DNA of 64,000 nucleotides from JAPXSY01 sp033812795 (GTDB lineage Bacteria; Verrucomicrobiota; Kiritimatiellia; RFP12; UBA1067). Where the stretch lies: NCBI GenBank assembly GCA_033812795.1, contig JAPXSY010000008.1, forward strand, positions 16,348 to 80,347, in the 5' to 3' direction. The translations under genes were made by a program, and so were the position numbers. Below the pieces are notes generated by a model, which did no database searches, had not been told where the DNA came from, and was given only the letters and a program-made list of their open reading frames with translations. Shown here in pieces: positions 1 to 9,213 of the stretch; positions within the stretch are counted from its first letter, which is position 1, and each line of letters starts with the position of its first letter.

Positions 1-349
1 CTGTGATCAGCGCGCCCTCGCCCTGACGCACCGGTTCGGCGACGCACGGCACCGCGGTCCCCCACGGCGTCACCACGCGGACGGACTTCGCTTCAACCGC
101 CTCGCTGACGTCGAAGATGAAATCGATCATCGCGCGCTCCTCGCGGACATCCGACATGTTCGAGACGAGAATCGCCGCACGGCGTTTCCAGGCCCTGTTC
201 CACCAGGGGCGCTCCGGCATGTCGGCGAGGTAGACCCTGTTCGAGACCGCCGCGACCGGCACATCGAGAATGTCAAGCGCGGACGCGGACGCCCCGATCA
301 GAATCGTCGACAACGCAAGAACGGCATGACTGAAGTTGAAACTTCTCAT
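1..349 (-). CDS. WWN-family giant secreted glycosidase-like protein, N-terminal part only
   Basis: This is the first 116 codons of a minus-strand gene that runs off the left edge. The start ATG at 347-349 is preceded by AAAGGA about 7 nt upstream. Residues 1-24 form a signal peptide ending near ASA-SA-L. The next part contains ILDVPVAAVSN, ERPWWNRAWKRRAAILVS and RVVTPWGTAVPC, which match the N-terminal domains of the two complete paralogues at 3138-6968 and 37256-41098 almost position for position. The full protein would therefore be expected to reach about 1,270 residues, with a TIM-barrel-like middle and two glutamine-amidotransferase-like tails. It follows a beta-helix gene by 68 bp in the same direction, so it is probably cotranscribed. 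The family function is not known to me; glycoside hydrolase-like is an inference from the complete copies. Confidence 0.85.
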   Translation of the reverse strand, partial: MRSFNFSHAVLALSTILIGASASALDILDVPVAAVSNRVYLADMPERPWWNRAWKRRAAILVSNMSDVREERAMIDFIFDVSEAVEAKSVRVVTPWGTAVPCVAEPVRQGEGALIT

Positions 350-365
350 GATGAATCCTTTGGTT

Positions 366-391
366 CCCGCAATGAAGATTTCCATTGCGGG
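366..391 (-). promoter_or_regulatory. Perfect 9-bp stem-loop between two cistrons, next to the downstream RBS
   Basis: Arms CCCGCAATG (366-374) and CATTGCGGG (383-391) pair perfectly around an 8-nt loop. On the minus strand the hairpin lies 26 nt after the stop of the upstream beta-helix gene and just before the AAAGGA ribosome site of the partial gene at 1-349. There is no U-tract, so it is more likely an mRNA-stability, processing or translation-control element than a terminator. That role is inference. Confidence 0.5.
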
Positions 392-417
392 CGATGTGAT
401 ACCGAGACCACCCGGGA

Positions 418-3123
418 TCAGTGCACACGCAAGATGAATCCGTTCACCGCCTGATATTCGGCGCAACCGATGTCGGGCAGACCGTTCTGCGGGCTAATGC
501 GCGGTTGCGCATTGTTGCGCGTGACGATCACGCCGACGTCCATCGTTTTGCCGCGCACGGAAATCGTCGCCGCCGGCGCTTCGCTCCAGGTTCCGTCGCC
601 CATGTCGAGCGGCCCGTCCTTCGCTCCGTCGCCCATCCAGTCCAACTTCAGGCCGTTGTCGACCAGAACGCTCGCTTTCCTGCCGATGCGCCATTCGCCG
701 TTTTCCGCATCCGCATAGAACGGCTCGCCGTTCGCCGCCGTCAGGTTATGGTAGTCGCCCGGCGTGAGGCCCGTGCCGATCTCGTCGTAGCAGTACGATA
801 CCTTCGTCGAGACGTTCTTGAACTTGTCCGGAATACCGGGCTTGTCCTCGTTCTCGCCGTTCTTCCAGAAGACGCAGTTCGTGAAGGCCATCTTTTGAAC
901 CGTCCCCGGAACCGAATAGTCGAGCGCCGTGCACCAGACCGCCCCGCGCGACACATGGTTCTTCACGAACGTGCAGGCCTCCGCCACACAGTCGGCCTTG
1001 TTCGTCTCGATCGAGCCGCCGAGGACGCACGCGCCCGTGTTATTTGCAAAGAAACAATTTTGCAACACGCTGCCGGTGTCGTAGGACCCGTAGAAGACCG
1101 TTCCGTAGCTGTTGTTGGCGTTGTCGCCCCCGATGTTGCGGACAAACCAGCAGTCACGGACGACAGCGCCGCCACCGCGGAACTCGATCGCGCCAGACCC
1201 GCACCGATCACTACTGTCCGTTGACCAGTTCGCGTCGAAGACGACGTTGGAGACGAGGCATGCACCGTTCAGGAAGAAGCCGCCTCCGTGGGTGTTGTAC
1301 GACCCGTTACCGCGCACGACGCCGCCAAGGAACACCCCCGCTTCGATCACGCCCGCGCCGCCGCCCGCGTCCCAGTAGGTCCCCAGATTCCGGTTGCCCT
1401 CCAGAAGGCAGTTGACAGCCCGTTGCGACGCGTTTCGCAGGTAGAGGCCGCCACCCGGATACGCGCCCGACCAGGCGAAGAACACCGTATTGCTGGAGAT
1501 CGTGCAGTCAATGACGGCCGACGCCGACTCCAAGTTGACGCCTGCGGCAGAGCACGGGGCGGAATTGCCCGTGACGAGCGAGCGGGAAAGCGTCGACGCA
1601 CCCATTAGCGCGACGCCAGCGCCATGGCTGACGTTGCAGCTCGACGTCTGCTTCGGCCCGTTCGTGATCATATTGTTGTGAATGTAGCAGTCGGTCGCCG
1701 ACGATTCGTTGAGCATCAGGCCGCCGCCACGGAAAGCGCCGGTCGCCCACCACATCGATTCGCACATCTGGTTGTTGACCGCGAGGCAGCCGCTGACCTC
1801 AAGGCGCGAAACGGTCGAGCGCTCGGCGTAGACGCCGCCGCCGTAGAACGCCGTCTTGCCCGTTGTGTCCATGTCGTTCGAGATGACGCAATCCTTCACG
1901 AGCGCGTCGACGAGCGTCGACTTGTAAAGATAGACCCCGCCGCCGCGCAGAGCCTTCTCCACGCCGCCGTTGACGCAGCCGCAGACGATCATGTTGCTCG
2001 CGACCGAACCCTCCGCGATGAGCGCGAGGCCGCCGCCGCAGTACGTCGTTCCGTTCACGTAGTTGGTCGCGTTCCTCACCGTCAGCCCCGAAACGGAGAT
2101 GCCGGAGCCCTTCACAACGACGCCCGCCGATGTTCCGCCCGCGTCGATCACCGTCGCCTCGGCATCGTCCGAGTCGCCGAAGAGCCGGGTGTTCGTCATC
2201 TCCATCAGGAGGGGCGAGGTGATCCGGTAGACGTGCGGCGCGGCCTTCGTCCCGCCCGTCACCTTGATCCGGTCGGTCGGGAACGCGGCGGCAACCGTCG
2301 CGACGAGCGCCGTGCCCGCCTCCTCGTCTGTATCGTAATCGGCGCGGTCGACGACACGCACGTTGGACGGTACGGAAGGATCGGTCGCGAACGCCGTCGC
2401 GCCACAGTTCGGCCAGAATTTGGCGTCCACCGTATCATAAAAGCCGAAGTACTTCGTCGGCACCATCGCGTTGTCATCGCGCGCCGGCACAAATTCGTGG
2501 ATCAGCGTTCCGTTCGCGTCGTACGCGCGCAGGTAGTAGATGCGGCCCGCCATGCAGTTGTTGGCGCCGAAGGTCGAAGAAGGCGAAAGCGAGTTGCCCA
2601 GCTCGTGCCTGCAGAAGATCGCGAGCGGGCTCCCCGCCGTGAACGAAGTGTGCTCGCGCGTGTTCCAGCGTTCCCCGTCATCGACGCACCACTTCTTGAG
2701 TTCAACGTTGACGTCGACCTCGTAGTCGGTCAGAAGATCGGGATAGAAAAACGGCGCGGAGGACGGCGCGGCCCAGCCGCCCGTCCAACACTGAAGGGCG
2801 CCCGGGAGATTCACGCGGTTGTTGCCGCCCTGCCCGAAGCTGAGACAGTAACCTTTGTCATTGGTCGCTGTGCCGCGTGCGCAGAAGACACCGGGCGAGT
2901 TCCAAGTGCCGACCTGATTGACGCGGAACTTGCAAACGATACGGTGATTCCATTCCGGCACATAGTCCGTATAGACCCACTGGCCGCCGTTGTAAGTCGA
3001 TTCGACATACGGCAGCTCGGTGTAGCCGCCCGGCAAGGCCGCAGGCGTCACATCACCGAAAGCTGGCAGAAGACGAGCCCCTGTCAACGCACAAGCCGTC
3101 AGCAACAACATGTGTTTCATCAT
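418..3123 (-). CDS. Secreted right-handed parallel beta-helix protein with N-terminal LamG-like domain
   Basis: A surface or secreted protein of about 900 residues. I start it at ATG 3121-3123 (AAAGGAAG just upstream) rather than at the ATG overlapping the previous stop at 3138. A hydrophobic signal peptide (MKHMLLLTACALTGA) comes first. The next 200 or so residues begin with GYTELPYVESTYNGGQWVYTDY, the opening of a concanavalin/LamG-like domain found in many large surface proteins. From about residue 270 to the end the chain is a parallel beta-helix, shown by repeated GGGVYL, GGGLML, GGGLYL and NCxF rungs. The C terminus ends DIGCAEY followed by 13 residues, a tail shared in form with the other three beta-helix proteins here. 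Such folds commonly bind or cleave polysaccharides, but no catalytic site is recognisable, so a binding or scaffold role is equally possible. It is flanked on both sides by WWN-family genes in the same direction. Confidence 0.85.
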   Translation of the reverse strand: MMKHMLLLTACALTGARLLPAFGDVTPAALPGGYTELPYVESTYNGGQWVYTDYVPEWNHRIVCKFRVNQVGTWNSPGVFCARGTATNDKGYCLSFGQGGNNRVNLPGALQCWTGGWAAPSSAPFFYPDLLTDYEVDVNVELKKWCVDDGERWNTREHTSFTAGSPLAIFCRHELGNSLSPSSTFGANNCMAGRIYYLRAYDANGTLIHEFVPARDDNAMVPTKYFGFYDTVDAKFWPNCGATAFATDPSVPSNVRVVDRADYDTDEEAGTALVATVAAAFPTDRIKVTGGTKAAPHVYRITSPLLMEMTNTRLFGDSDDAEATVIDAGGTSAGVVVKGSGISVSGLTVRNATNYVNGTTYCGGGLALIAEGSVASNMIVCGCVNGGVEKALRGGGVYLYKSTLVDALVKDCVISNDMDTTGKTAFYGGGVYAERSTVSRLEVSGCLAVNNQMCESMWWATGAFRGGGLMLNESSATDCYIHNNMITNGPKQTSSCNVSHGAGVALMGASTLSRSLVTGNSAPCSAAGVNLESASAVIDCTISSNTVFFAWSGAYPGGGLYLRNASQRAVNCLLEGNRNLGTYWDAGGGAGVIEAGVFLGGVVRGNGSYNTHGGGFFLNGACLVSNVVFDANWSTDSSDRCGSGAIEFRGGGAVVRDCWFVRNIGGDNANNSYGTVFYGSYDTGSVLQNCFFANNTGACVLGGSIETNKADCVAEACTFVKNHVSRGAVWCTALDYSVPGTVQKMAFTNCVFWKNGENEDKPGIPDKFKNVSTKVSYCYDEIGTGLTPGDYHNLTAANGEPFYADAENGEWRIGRKASVLVDNGLKLDWMGDGAKDGPLDMGDGTWSEAPAATISVRGKTMDVGVIVTRNNAQPRISPQNGLPDIGCAEYQAVNGFILRVH

Positions 3124-3137
3124 CCGCTTCCTTTCTG

Positions 3138-6100
3138 TCATTCCGATAAAGCAACGCCGATGCCGCCGGCACGTTGCAAGGACTTCTTAGCGTGTTCTTC
3201 GATCGGCCGGCCAACGATCCAGCCGAGCAGCGCATCTCCGAACGCGCGGTTCTCGTACCAATCGGAGAACGCGAACCTGTTCTCGAGGAAGACGACGCGG
3301 CCCGTGCCGAGGACGTTCTCCTGAAGGACGAAGACGGCCACATCGTGATTGCGTACCATCCGGACGGGGGCGACCTGACGCGCGGCATCCCACTTCGCGA
3401 ATGAGCGCTCGGTGGCCTGAAACCGGCCGAAGCCGCCCTTCTTCACGGCGAGATTCCCGGCGAACGGATGGTTCGTCTCCGATGTCCAGACCGTGTTCTC
3501 GTCGCCCAGCTTCGGCGCGGGATGCGCGTACGGGTCGAAGACGCCGATCTCCTTCAGAAACGCGCGCGTCTGCGGTCCGGCCGGGGAGCGGTCGAAGAGG
3601 ATCGTCCCGCCGCGCTTCAGGAGCGCTTTCAGCTCGTCGGCGCAACTGACGAAGACGTCGTCGACGGTCTTCTTTTCATCTGCGGAAAGCGTGCCGAGCG
3701 AGGAGAAATGGATGTAGGTCGCTGTTGAGAGGGCCCGGGCGAGGACGGGCGGATAGCAGTCGGCCGGCGTCACGGGCGTCACATCGATCATCGCCTCGCG
3801 CGAACGGCGGATCGCGGTCGGGTTTCCCTTCCCATCGCCGCGCGTGAATTCGACAGCCTTCGCCGGGACGAACGAAGGGTCATCGTTCACCTGGGCCGGG
3901 ATTCCGTTCGGACGCGCGGCGGCAACCGCAGGGCCGTTCCAGACGGCCGTCTTCGTTTCGGGAACCGCCGTGAACGTTTCATCGCCGATCAGGTAGAAGC
4001 CGCACTGTCGCGGCCCGATCGCGATGTCGAAACCGTTCGTGTAGGGGAAGCGCACACCCGTCTTCACGTCGAGGACGTAGAGAGAAGGTCCCGACCTCAA
4101 CGCTTTCGCGATCGTCACCCGTCCCGCGTCGGCCTTGTCGCCCGCATTGTGGACACCGAGCAGCATTCCGTCGGAACCGGACTGCAACACACCGTCGAGC
4201 GACGAAGCGCCGTCTATGCGGTGCGGCATCGGCCCGGCCAGAGCCTCGATGGCGGCGGCAACCTCGCGAATCGTCTTCTCATCCCGTTTCGCAAGTCCGT
4301 CCGTCCGGACTTTCTCATACCAGAGGATCTTACCCTTGCCGAGCGGCGTGATCACGCCGTCCTTGAGGCCAAGCGACTTGATGACGGTGTTCCCGGCGGT
4401 TTTCGCTTCGAGAATGGCCGTTCCGCCAGCCTTCACGTAGGCGACAAGTTCCTTGGCGAGCGCGTCCGAGAAGACGTCGTCCTCCGGCACGTAGACGATC
4501 CGGTACTTCGCCAGCGCCTTCGCCGTGAAGAACGGGTTCATCACAAAGTCGAAGTCGAGGTTGCGGATCTCGCCCAGTGCGCGGCAGCGGCCATCCTGCT
4601 CGGCACGGTTGAAGTAGGGCCGGTCTTTTGGCTGTCCGTGACGGCCCTTGCGGATGTCCTCGCGGTAGCAGACGGAATCGCGGAAGACGCCGAGGTAACG
4701 GACGGGCGCCATCCGCGCGGCCTTCTCGCCGAGGCGCGTATACTCGGCGAAGCGGTAGAAGTCGGCCGCGATCTCGCTCTGTTCGCGCGAGAAGTTCTCG
4801 TAGCTCTGGTTCTCGTGGCTGAAGCCGTTCACGCCGCATATGAACGGCAGCTCGATCTCCTTGATGCGGTGCATCGCGTCCGGCTTCATGAAGTAATAGT
4901 GGTGATGGACCGTCCGCCCCGCTTCGTTGTCGAAGAGCGCACGCATGCGCTTGGCGACGTGCTTGCAGCGCGAGAAGTCGAGCCCCGAGAGCATCTCGAC
5001 GACGACCGTGTCGAAACTGCCGATCTGCTCGGACATGAAGATCTCACGGCTCAGTTCGCCGTTCTCCGAATTGTAGACGAGAACCGGGAGGTCCGGCCGC
5101 GCCTTCTTCGCCGCGTCGTAGAACGCCTTGACGAGCACGCGGGCCTTGTCCTGCCAGGCGAAGAATTCGTCTGGGTCCTTCCAGTTCCAGTAGTCGTTGT
5201 GCTTCTCGCGCTTCACGTCCTGGGGCAGGATGACCTGCTCCTGGCCCTCGAAGTTGTTGTAGATGACGTCCACGCCGCCGACCTCGGCCATCCGGAGGTG
5301 CAGATCGAGCGCCGTCCTCTGGATATCGGCGTCGAACTTGGTGTCGAACTCGCGCCCGTACATACCGGGGATGAAGTCACCGCACTGCTTGACGACGAGT
5401 CCCTTCGCGTGCGCGGCGTTCGCCATCTCGAGGAAGTCCGTGCCGCGATACTGATCCGGATCCCAGCCCGTGAAACGCTTGCGGCAGTCCGGTGCGACGA
5501 GCGGACGGTTCGCCTGCCGCTCGAGGTCGCGGTAGAGCTTCTCCGTCAGCGGCATGTCCCACCAAAAGTACCCGCCGACGCGGATACCCGTCACCCCGTA
5601 CGACCGCAGGTGGTCGACGATGTTCGACGCCCACGCCGGATCCGGCAGCGGCTTGCCCGACCGCCAGCCGTGGCCCGAATCCTTGCCACAGTTGATATCC
5701 GCGATGAAGTCGCGGTCGAGGCGCGGCCGCACGTACGGATATTCCGCGTACGGCTGCGCCGCACCGACGGACACCGTCAGCGGCGTTTTCCGCCGCAGGT
5801 ATTCGCGCCGCACGTCGAGCGCCTGGCCCGGAAGCGCCACGAGCGAACCCGAACCGGTCACCGGCGCGTCCTTCCGCGCCTTGTGCGCAAAGGTAAGGCG
5901 CGTCCATTCGCCGAAGGCCTGTCCGCTGCCGTTATACCAGAGCCCCTGCAGCGCGGGACGGTCGAAGAGAAGCCCGCAGACGCTGGGCGACCGCTTCGAG
6001 GCGATCGCGTACCAACCTTCGCCGAACCACGGCGCCATCTCGAAGCGGGGCTGCGGGATCGAGTCGGTCGGGCTGTCCAGCGCAGCATCGAACGTGAGGA

Positions 6101-6968
6101 GCCTGCCGGTCGCGCCCGGATAGACGAACTTGTCGTAGGCGACGCCGCCGCCCACCGCCCAGGCGACGTTGAGTTCGCAGCGGTCGCCCTTCTTCAGCGC
6201 GTACGCCCAGTCGACGCGCGGCTGGTCAGCGTAGACCGAAAGCGTGACCGCGCCGTTCGTCCCCTCGAAGCGGACGCGCTTCACGAAGGCGTTGTCCTCG
6301 GTGACGACGCCGTCGGACCAGTCCGTCGCGCCGCCCAACGTCATCTCAAGCCCGTTCCACGCCCACTGGGTCGCACGCTCGAGCAGCTCATTCGAGGCGT
6401 CCGTGCCCATGATGCGCAGCTTCCTGAGGAATCCGCCCGTCACATGCTTCTTGTCGATCGTGACATCCAGCACGCCATTCAGAATGCGCACCTCGTTCGC
6501 AGTCTCGGACATCATCAGCGCCGTTACCGGTGTCTCGCGCTTCGCCGCCGGATTGCCCCAGTAGACGAGGAACGGCTTGTTCTCGTGGATCCTGAGCGGC
6601 GTCTGGAAAAGCAGCCTGACGGCCGCAGGTTCTTGGCCTTGACCTTCCGCTTTGCCCTTCTCGCAAACGCACGGCACGACCGTCTCCCAAGGCGTCACCA
6701 CGCGCACTTCGTCCGGGTTCACCTTCTCGCCGAAGTCGACCACGCAATCGACGACCGCCTTCGGCTCCGGGACATCCGCATGGGAAGAGACGAGAATCGG
6801 CGCGCGGCGCTTCCAGGCCGCGTTCCACCACGGGCGGGAGGCCATGCCCGTCAGATACGCCGTGTTCGTGACGCCCGCGACCGGCACGTCGAGAATCGTT
6901 TTCATCCCCGCTTCGACGCACGGCAGAACAGCCGCGAGCGCCAGCCCCATCGCCAGACTTCTCTTCAC
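3138..6968 (-). CDS. WWN-family giant secreted glycosidase-like protein
   Basis: A protein of about 1,276 residues, complete and about the same length as the paralogue at 37256-41098. I place the start at GTG 6966-6968, which gives a standard signal peptide (KRSLAMGLALAAVLPCVEA); the longer frame to 7109 only overlaps the upstream gene. Order of parts: an N-terminal beta domain with the PWWNAAWKRR signature and RVVTPWETVVPC (residues 20-130); a beta-sandwich-like region to about 440; a TIM-barrel-like region of about 440-720 (NIVDHLRSYGVTGIRVGGY, then YNSENGE near 630 and VVVEML soon after, whose acids are conserved in the paralogue and are candidate catalytic residues); and two glutamine-amidotransferase-like domains around 800-900 and 1100-1270 (LKRGGTILFDR). 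This layout recalls GH42-type beta-galactosidases, but I cannot assign a family. The stop codon overlaps the in-frame upstream extension of the next gene, so the two are tightly coupled. Confidence 0.85.
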   Translation of the reverse strand: MKRSLAMGLALAAVLPCVEAGMKTILDVPVAGVTNTAYLTGMASRPWWNAAWKRRAPILVSSHADVPEPKAVVDCVVDFGEKVNPDEVRVVTPWETVVPCVCEKGKAEGQGQEPAAVRLLFQTPLRIHENKPFLVYWGNPAAKRETPVTALMMSETANEVRILNGVLDVTIDKKHVTGGFLRKLRIMGTDASNELLERATQWAWNGLEMTLGGATDWSDGVVTEDNAFVKRVRFEGTNGAVTLSVYADQPRVDWAYALKKGDRCELNVAWAVGGGVAYDKFVYPGATGRLLTFDAALDSPTDSIPQPRFEMAPWFGEGWYAIASKRSPSVCGLLFDRPALQGLWYNGSGQAFGEWTRLTFAHKARKDAPVTGSGSLVALPGQALDVRREYLRRKTPLTVSVGAAQPYAEYPYVRPRLDRDFIADINCGKDSGHGWRSGKPLPDPAWASNIVDHLRSYGVTGIRVGGYFWWDMPLTEKLYRDLERQANRPLVAPDCRKRFTGWDPDQYRGTDFLEMANAAHAKGLVVKQCGDFIPGMYGREFDTKFDADIQRTALDLHLRMAEVGGVDVIYNNFEGQEQVILPQDVKREKHNDYWNWKDPDEFFAWQDKARVLVKAFYDAAKKARPDLPVLVYNSENGELSREIFMSEQIGSFDTVVVEMLSGLDFSRCKHVAKRMRALFDNEAGRTVHHHYYFMKPDAMHRIKEIELPFICGVNGFSHENQSYENFSREQSEIAADFYRFAEYTRLGEKAARMAPVRYLGVFRDSVCYREDIRKGRHGQPKDRPYFNRAEQDGRCRALGEIRNLDFDFVMNPFFTAKALAKYRIVYVPEDDVFSDALAKELVAYVKAGGTAILEAKTAGNTVIKSLGLKDGVITPLGKGKILWYEKVRTDGLAKRDEKTIREVAAAIEALAGPMPHRIDGASSLDGVLQSGSDGMLLGVHNAGDKADAGRVTIAKALRSGPSLYVLDVKTGVRFPYTNGFDIAIGPRQCGFYLIGDETFTAVPETKTAVWNGPAVAAARPNGIPAQVNDDPSFVPAKAVEFTRGDGKGNPTAIRRSREAMIDVTPVTPADCYPPVLARALSTATYIHFSSLGTLSADEKKTVDDVFVSCADELKALLKRGGTILFDRSPAGPQTRAFLKEIGVFDPYAHPAPKLGDENTVWTSETNHPFAGNLAVKKGGFGRFQATERSFAKWDAARQVAPVRMVRNHDVAVFVLQENVLGTGRVVFLENRFAFSDWYENRAFGDALLGWIVGRPIEEHAKKSLQRAGGIGVALSE

Positions 6969-6996
6969 CCCATTCCGCGTCCCTGTTTCCCGATTC

Positions 6997-8985
6997 CTAC
7001 TTGATATACATGACGTCGGCCGTACCGTAATGCTCGAACGCGCCGATGTCGGGAGCGTCCGCGCCGCCCGTGTAGCGCGGGTAACGTCGGCCGAATCTGA
7101 CCGCGACACCGTAGTCTGCGACCTTTTCGATCATATAGGTGCCCGCACCCGCATCGCACGCCGTCCAGTCAGCCGAACCGTCCTGGGTCTTCATCCAGTC
7201 GAGGACGAGCCCCTTCCCCCGGAGCGGCGACGCCCCGCGGAGCGTCAGGTTCGTCTCAGCGAGATTCCGGAACCCCGGCTCGCCGACGATCGTTCCCGCG
7301 AGGTTGCCGTTGAGGATGTTGCCGTCCCCGTCCTTCGGGAGCGTCGTCGCGACCTGATCGTAGCAGTTCGAGACATGCTCCGGCTTGTCGGTCGCGAAGG
7401 CCGGCGGGAGGCCGCCGTTCTTGTAACCGTGGAAAAGCGTGTTGCGGACGACGACATTCGTCTCGCGCTTACTCCCCGCTCCGATGGCGTAGTATTCCGT
7501 GTCCGAGGCGACAAAGGTGCAGTTGTCGATCTCCGGCCCGGTGGCGGTGTAAGACGAATAGAACGGGCACGACCCCGTGTTCCCGACGAAGACGCAGTTG
7601 CGGATGTGCGCGCGGTAGGTTGGAAGAGGCGAACCGTCGAACTGAAGGACCGCCTTGCCGTCCGTCACCGTGTGATTGACGAACCAGCAGCTTTCGAACA
7701 CGAACGGGGTCGAACCGCCGCGCTGGACACGCGCGGCCTTCCCCTCGCCCCACTTTCCCGTCGCATTCGCCTCGAAGACGCAGTTCGAGAACCAGCCCGC
7801 CGAACCGCCCGTGAGCCATCCTCCTCCGCCGCCGCCGGAGGTGTTCCGGTGGAAGACGCACCCCGTCGCCGCAGGCCCCCCCGTGCCGGCGCCGCCCGAT
7901 CCGACGGCTTCGTTGTCAATGATCAACGAGTCGCGCAGACCGCCCGAGGGATAGTTGATGTGGAAGACTCCGCCGGCATCGCCGTACGAATAGTTGTTCG
8001 AAACGGTCGATGTGCAGAAAAGTCCGGCGCCCTCGATCGCCACGCCGCCGCCGGAGGCGTTGCCGCTCGTGTTCGTCACGCATTTTTGGCATGTGTTCAG
8101 GTAAACGAGCGAATTGCTGACGATTCCACCGGTTCCCACGTAGAGCCCCCCGCCATAGCAGCGGGAGCTGTCATCCGTCGGCCGGACCCAGTTGTGGTGG
8201 ACGCGGCAATTGTCGACGATGCCCGCGTCGCTCACATACAGGCCGCCGCCCACGAGTGCTCCCGTACCGCCGCCGACCGACATTGTCTCGGTCGAACAGT
8301 TCCGCACCTCGCAACGATAAGCGCGCGATGGCGTATCGGTGCCCCAGGCTTTGCCACCGATGAAAAGTCCGGCGCCGGCGCCCGTGACCTTCTGCTTCCT
8401 ATCGTTGAACATCCAGCAGTTCTCGATCAGTGTGTCGAGGACGAGCGAGCTGCCGTTCGCGTAAACGCCCGCACCGCCGAACGCGGTCATCTCGGCGACG
8501 GCTGTGCCCGTGAGGTAGTCGGTACGCGTATCGAAGTGGCAGCCGGTCACGACGCAGTTCGAGACAACGGCCGAGCTGCCGTTCACATGGATCCCGCCGC
8601 CGCGGTACCACTTGCGGGAATCGACCAGATAGGAGAGCCCGTTCGTCACCGTGAGGTTGCAGGCGAGCGTATCGGTGCCGCCCACATAGAGGATATTGGT
8701 CATGCCGTTGCCCGTGAGGACCGTGTCGCGCGGATTCTCCGTCGAGCCCCTCAGCGTCAGCGAGCGCGTGAGCCTGATCGGCCCGAGGCCGTCGGCCGAG
8801 ACATCGTAGTGCGTCGGGGACGCCTGCAGGACGATGGTCGAGCCATCCGGCACGTTCACCGTATCGGCGATCGCCGCGCGCAGATCGGTGACCGACGCCA
8901 CGTTTATTTCGACCGCCGAAGCGGCGAAGGCGAGCAATCCGCAGCCGAGCGCCGGAAGAACACGAATCACGTTTGTCTCTTTCAT
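6997..8985 (-). CDS. Secreted right-handed parallel beta-helix protein
   Basis: About 662 residues. The start ATG at 8983-8985 is chosen because AGGAG lies 7 nt upstream and it opens a signal peptide (VLPALGCGLLAFAASAVE); the frame is open further upstream but without these signs. After the signal peptide come INVASVTDLRAAIADTV and GSTIVLQASPTHYDV, the usual N-cap of pectate-lyase-like helices, then many rungs of the GGGIHVN, GGGLYV and NCRVHHN type. The C-terminal module (SPLRGKGLVLDWM, then DIGAFEHYG and VMYIK at the end) resembles the ends of the beta-helix proteins at 418, 16771 and 18869. The next gene starts 28 nt downstream. No catalytic residues can be assigned; the protein could be a lyase, a glycan-binding protein or a surface scaffold. 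Confidence 0.85.
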   Translation of the reverse strand: MKETNVIRVLPALGCGLLAFAASAVEINVASVTDLRAAIADTVNVPDGSTIVLQASPTHYDVSADGLGPIRLTRSLTLRGSTENPRDTVLTGNGMTNILYVGGTDTLACNLTVTNGLSYLVDSRKWYRGGGIHVNGSSAVVSNCVVTGCHFDTRTDYLTGTAVAEMTAFGGAGVYANGSSLVLDTLIENCWMFNDRKQKVTGAGAGLFIGGKAWGTDTPSRAYRCEVRNCSTETMSVGGGTGALVGGGLYVSDAGIVDNCRVHHNWVRPTDDSSRCYGGGLYVGTGGIVSNSLVYLNTCQKCVTNTSGNASGGGVAIEGAGLFCTSTVSNNYSYGDAGGVFHINYPSGGLRDSLIIDNEAVGSGGAGTGGPAATGCVFHRNTSGGGGGGWLTGGSAGWFSNCVFEANATGKWGEGKAARVQRGGSTPFVFESCWFVNHTVTDGKAVLQFDGSPLPTYRAHIRNCVFVGNTGSCPFYSSYTATGPEIDNCTFVASDTEYYAIGAGSKRETNVVVRNTLFHGYKNGGLPPAFATDKPEHVSNCYDQVATTLPKDGDGNILNGNLAGTIVGEPGFRNLAETNLTLRGASPLRGKGLVLDWMKTQDGSADWTACDAGAGTYMIEKVADYGVAVRFGRRYPRYTGGADAPDIGAFEHYGTADVMYIK

Positions 8986-9089
8986 GTCTTTGCTCCTGTT
9001 TTTATTTCCTCTTTTACCCCCCCGCCAGCCAGCAGCCAGCGTTGCGGTTGTCATTCCGCATTCCCCCTCTTAAGCAGATTGAATTTTAC

Positions 9090-9117
9090 AGTTTACACCA
9101 TTCGCAACACAAGTCAA
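9090..9117 (-). promoter_or_regulatory. Candidate promoter of the minus-strand beta-helix/WWN genes
   Basis: Read on the minus strand, TTGACT (9112-9117) and TAAACT (9090-9095) are spaced 16 bp apart. They lie in the otherwise featureless 228-bp gap upstream of the start at 8985, giving a leader of roughly 100 nt. Internal to the gene run, so the genes from 8985 downwards may be expressed apart from the GH127 gene. Prediction only. Confidence 0.4.
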
Positions 9118-9213
9118 ACAGCCAACCTGCGGGTGCCTCGGAGAGACGTCGTTTTGGTTTCATGAAGTTTCATGTGCTTCATGGTTCGAACCCCGAGACC
9201 CAGATTCGCGCAC

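Noticed and set aside
1624..3324. Plus-strand open frame opposite the beta-helix gene (566 codons)
   Set aside because: No domain, low-complexity Arg/Ala composition; the opposite strand has rungs and a signal peptide.
4149..7004. Long plus-strand open frame (about 950 codons) opposite the WWN gene
   Set aside because: Arg-, Val- and His-rich translation without any domain or signal, exactly antisense to a gene with clear paralogues; a GC-rich shadow frame.
6652..9165. Plus-strand open frame of about 830 codons
   Set aside because: Crosses two real minus-strand genes and has no recognisable feature.
9175..9205. GGTTCGAACCCC resembling a tRNA T-loop
   Set aside because: No acceptor or anticodon arm can be built around it.
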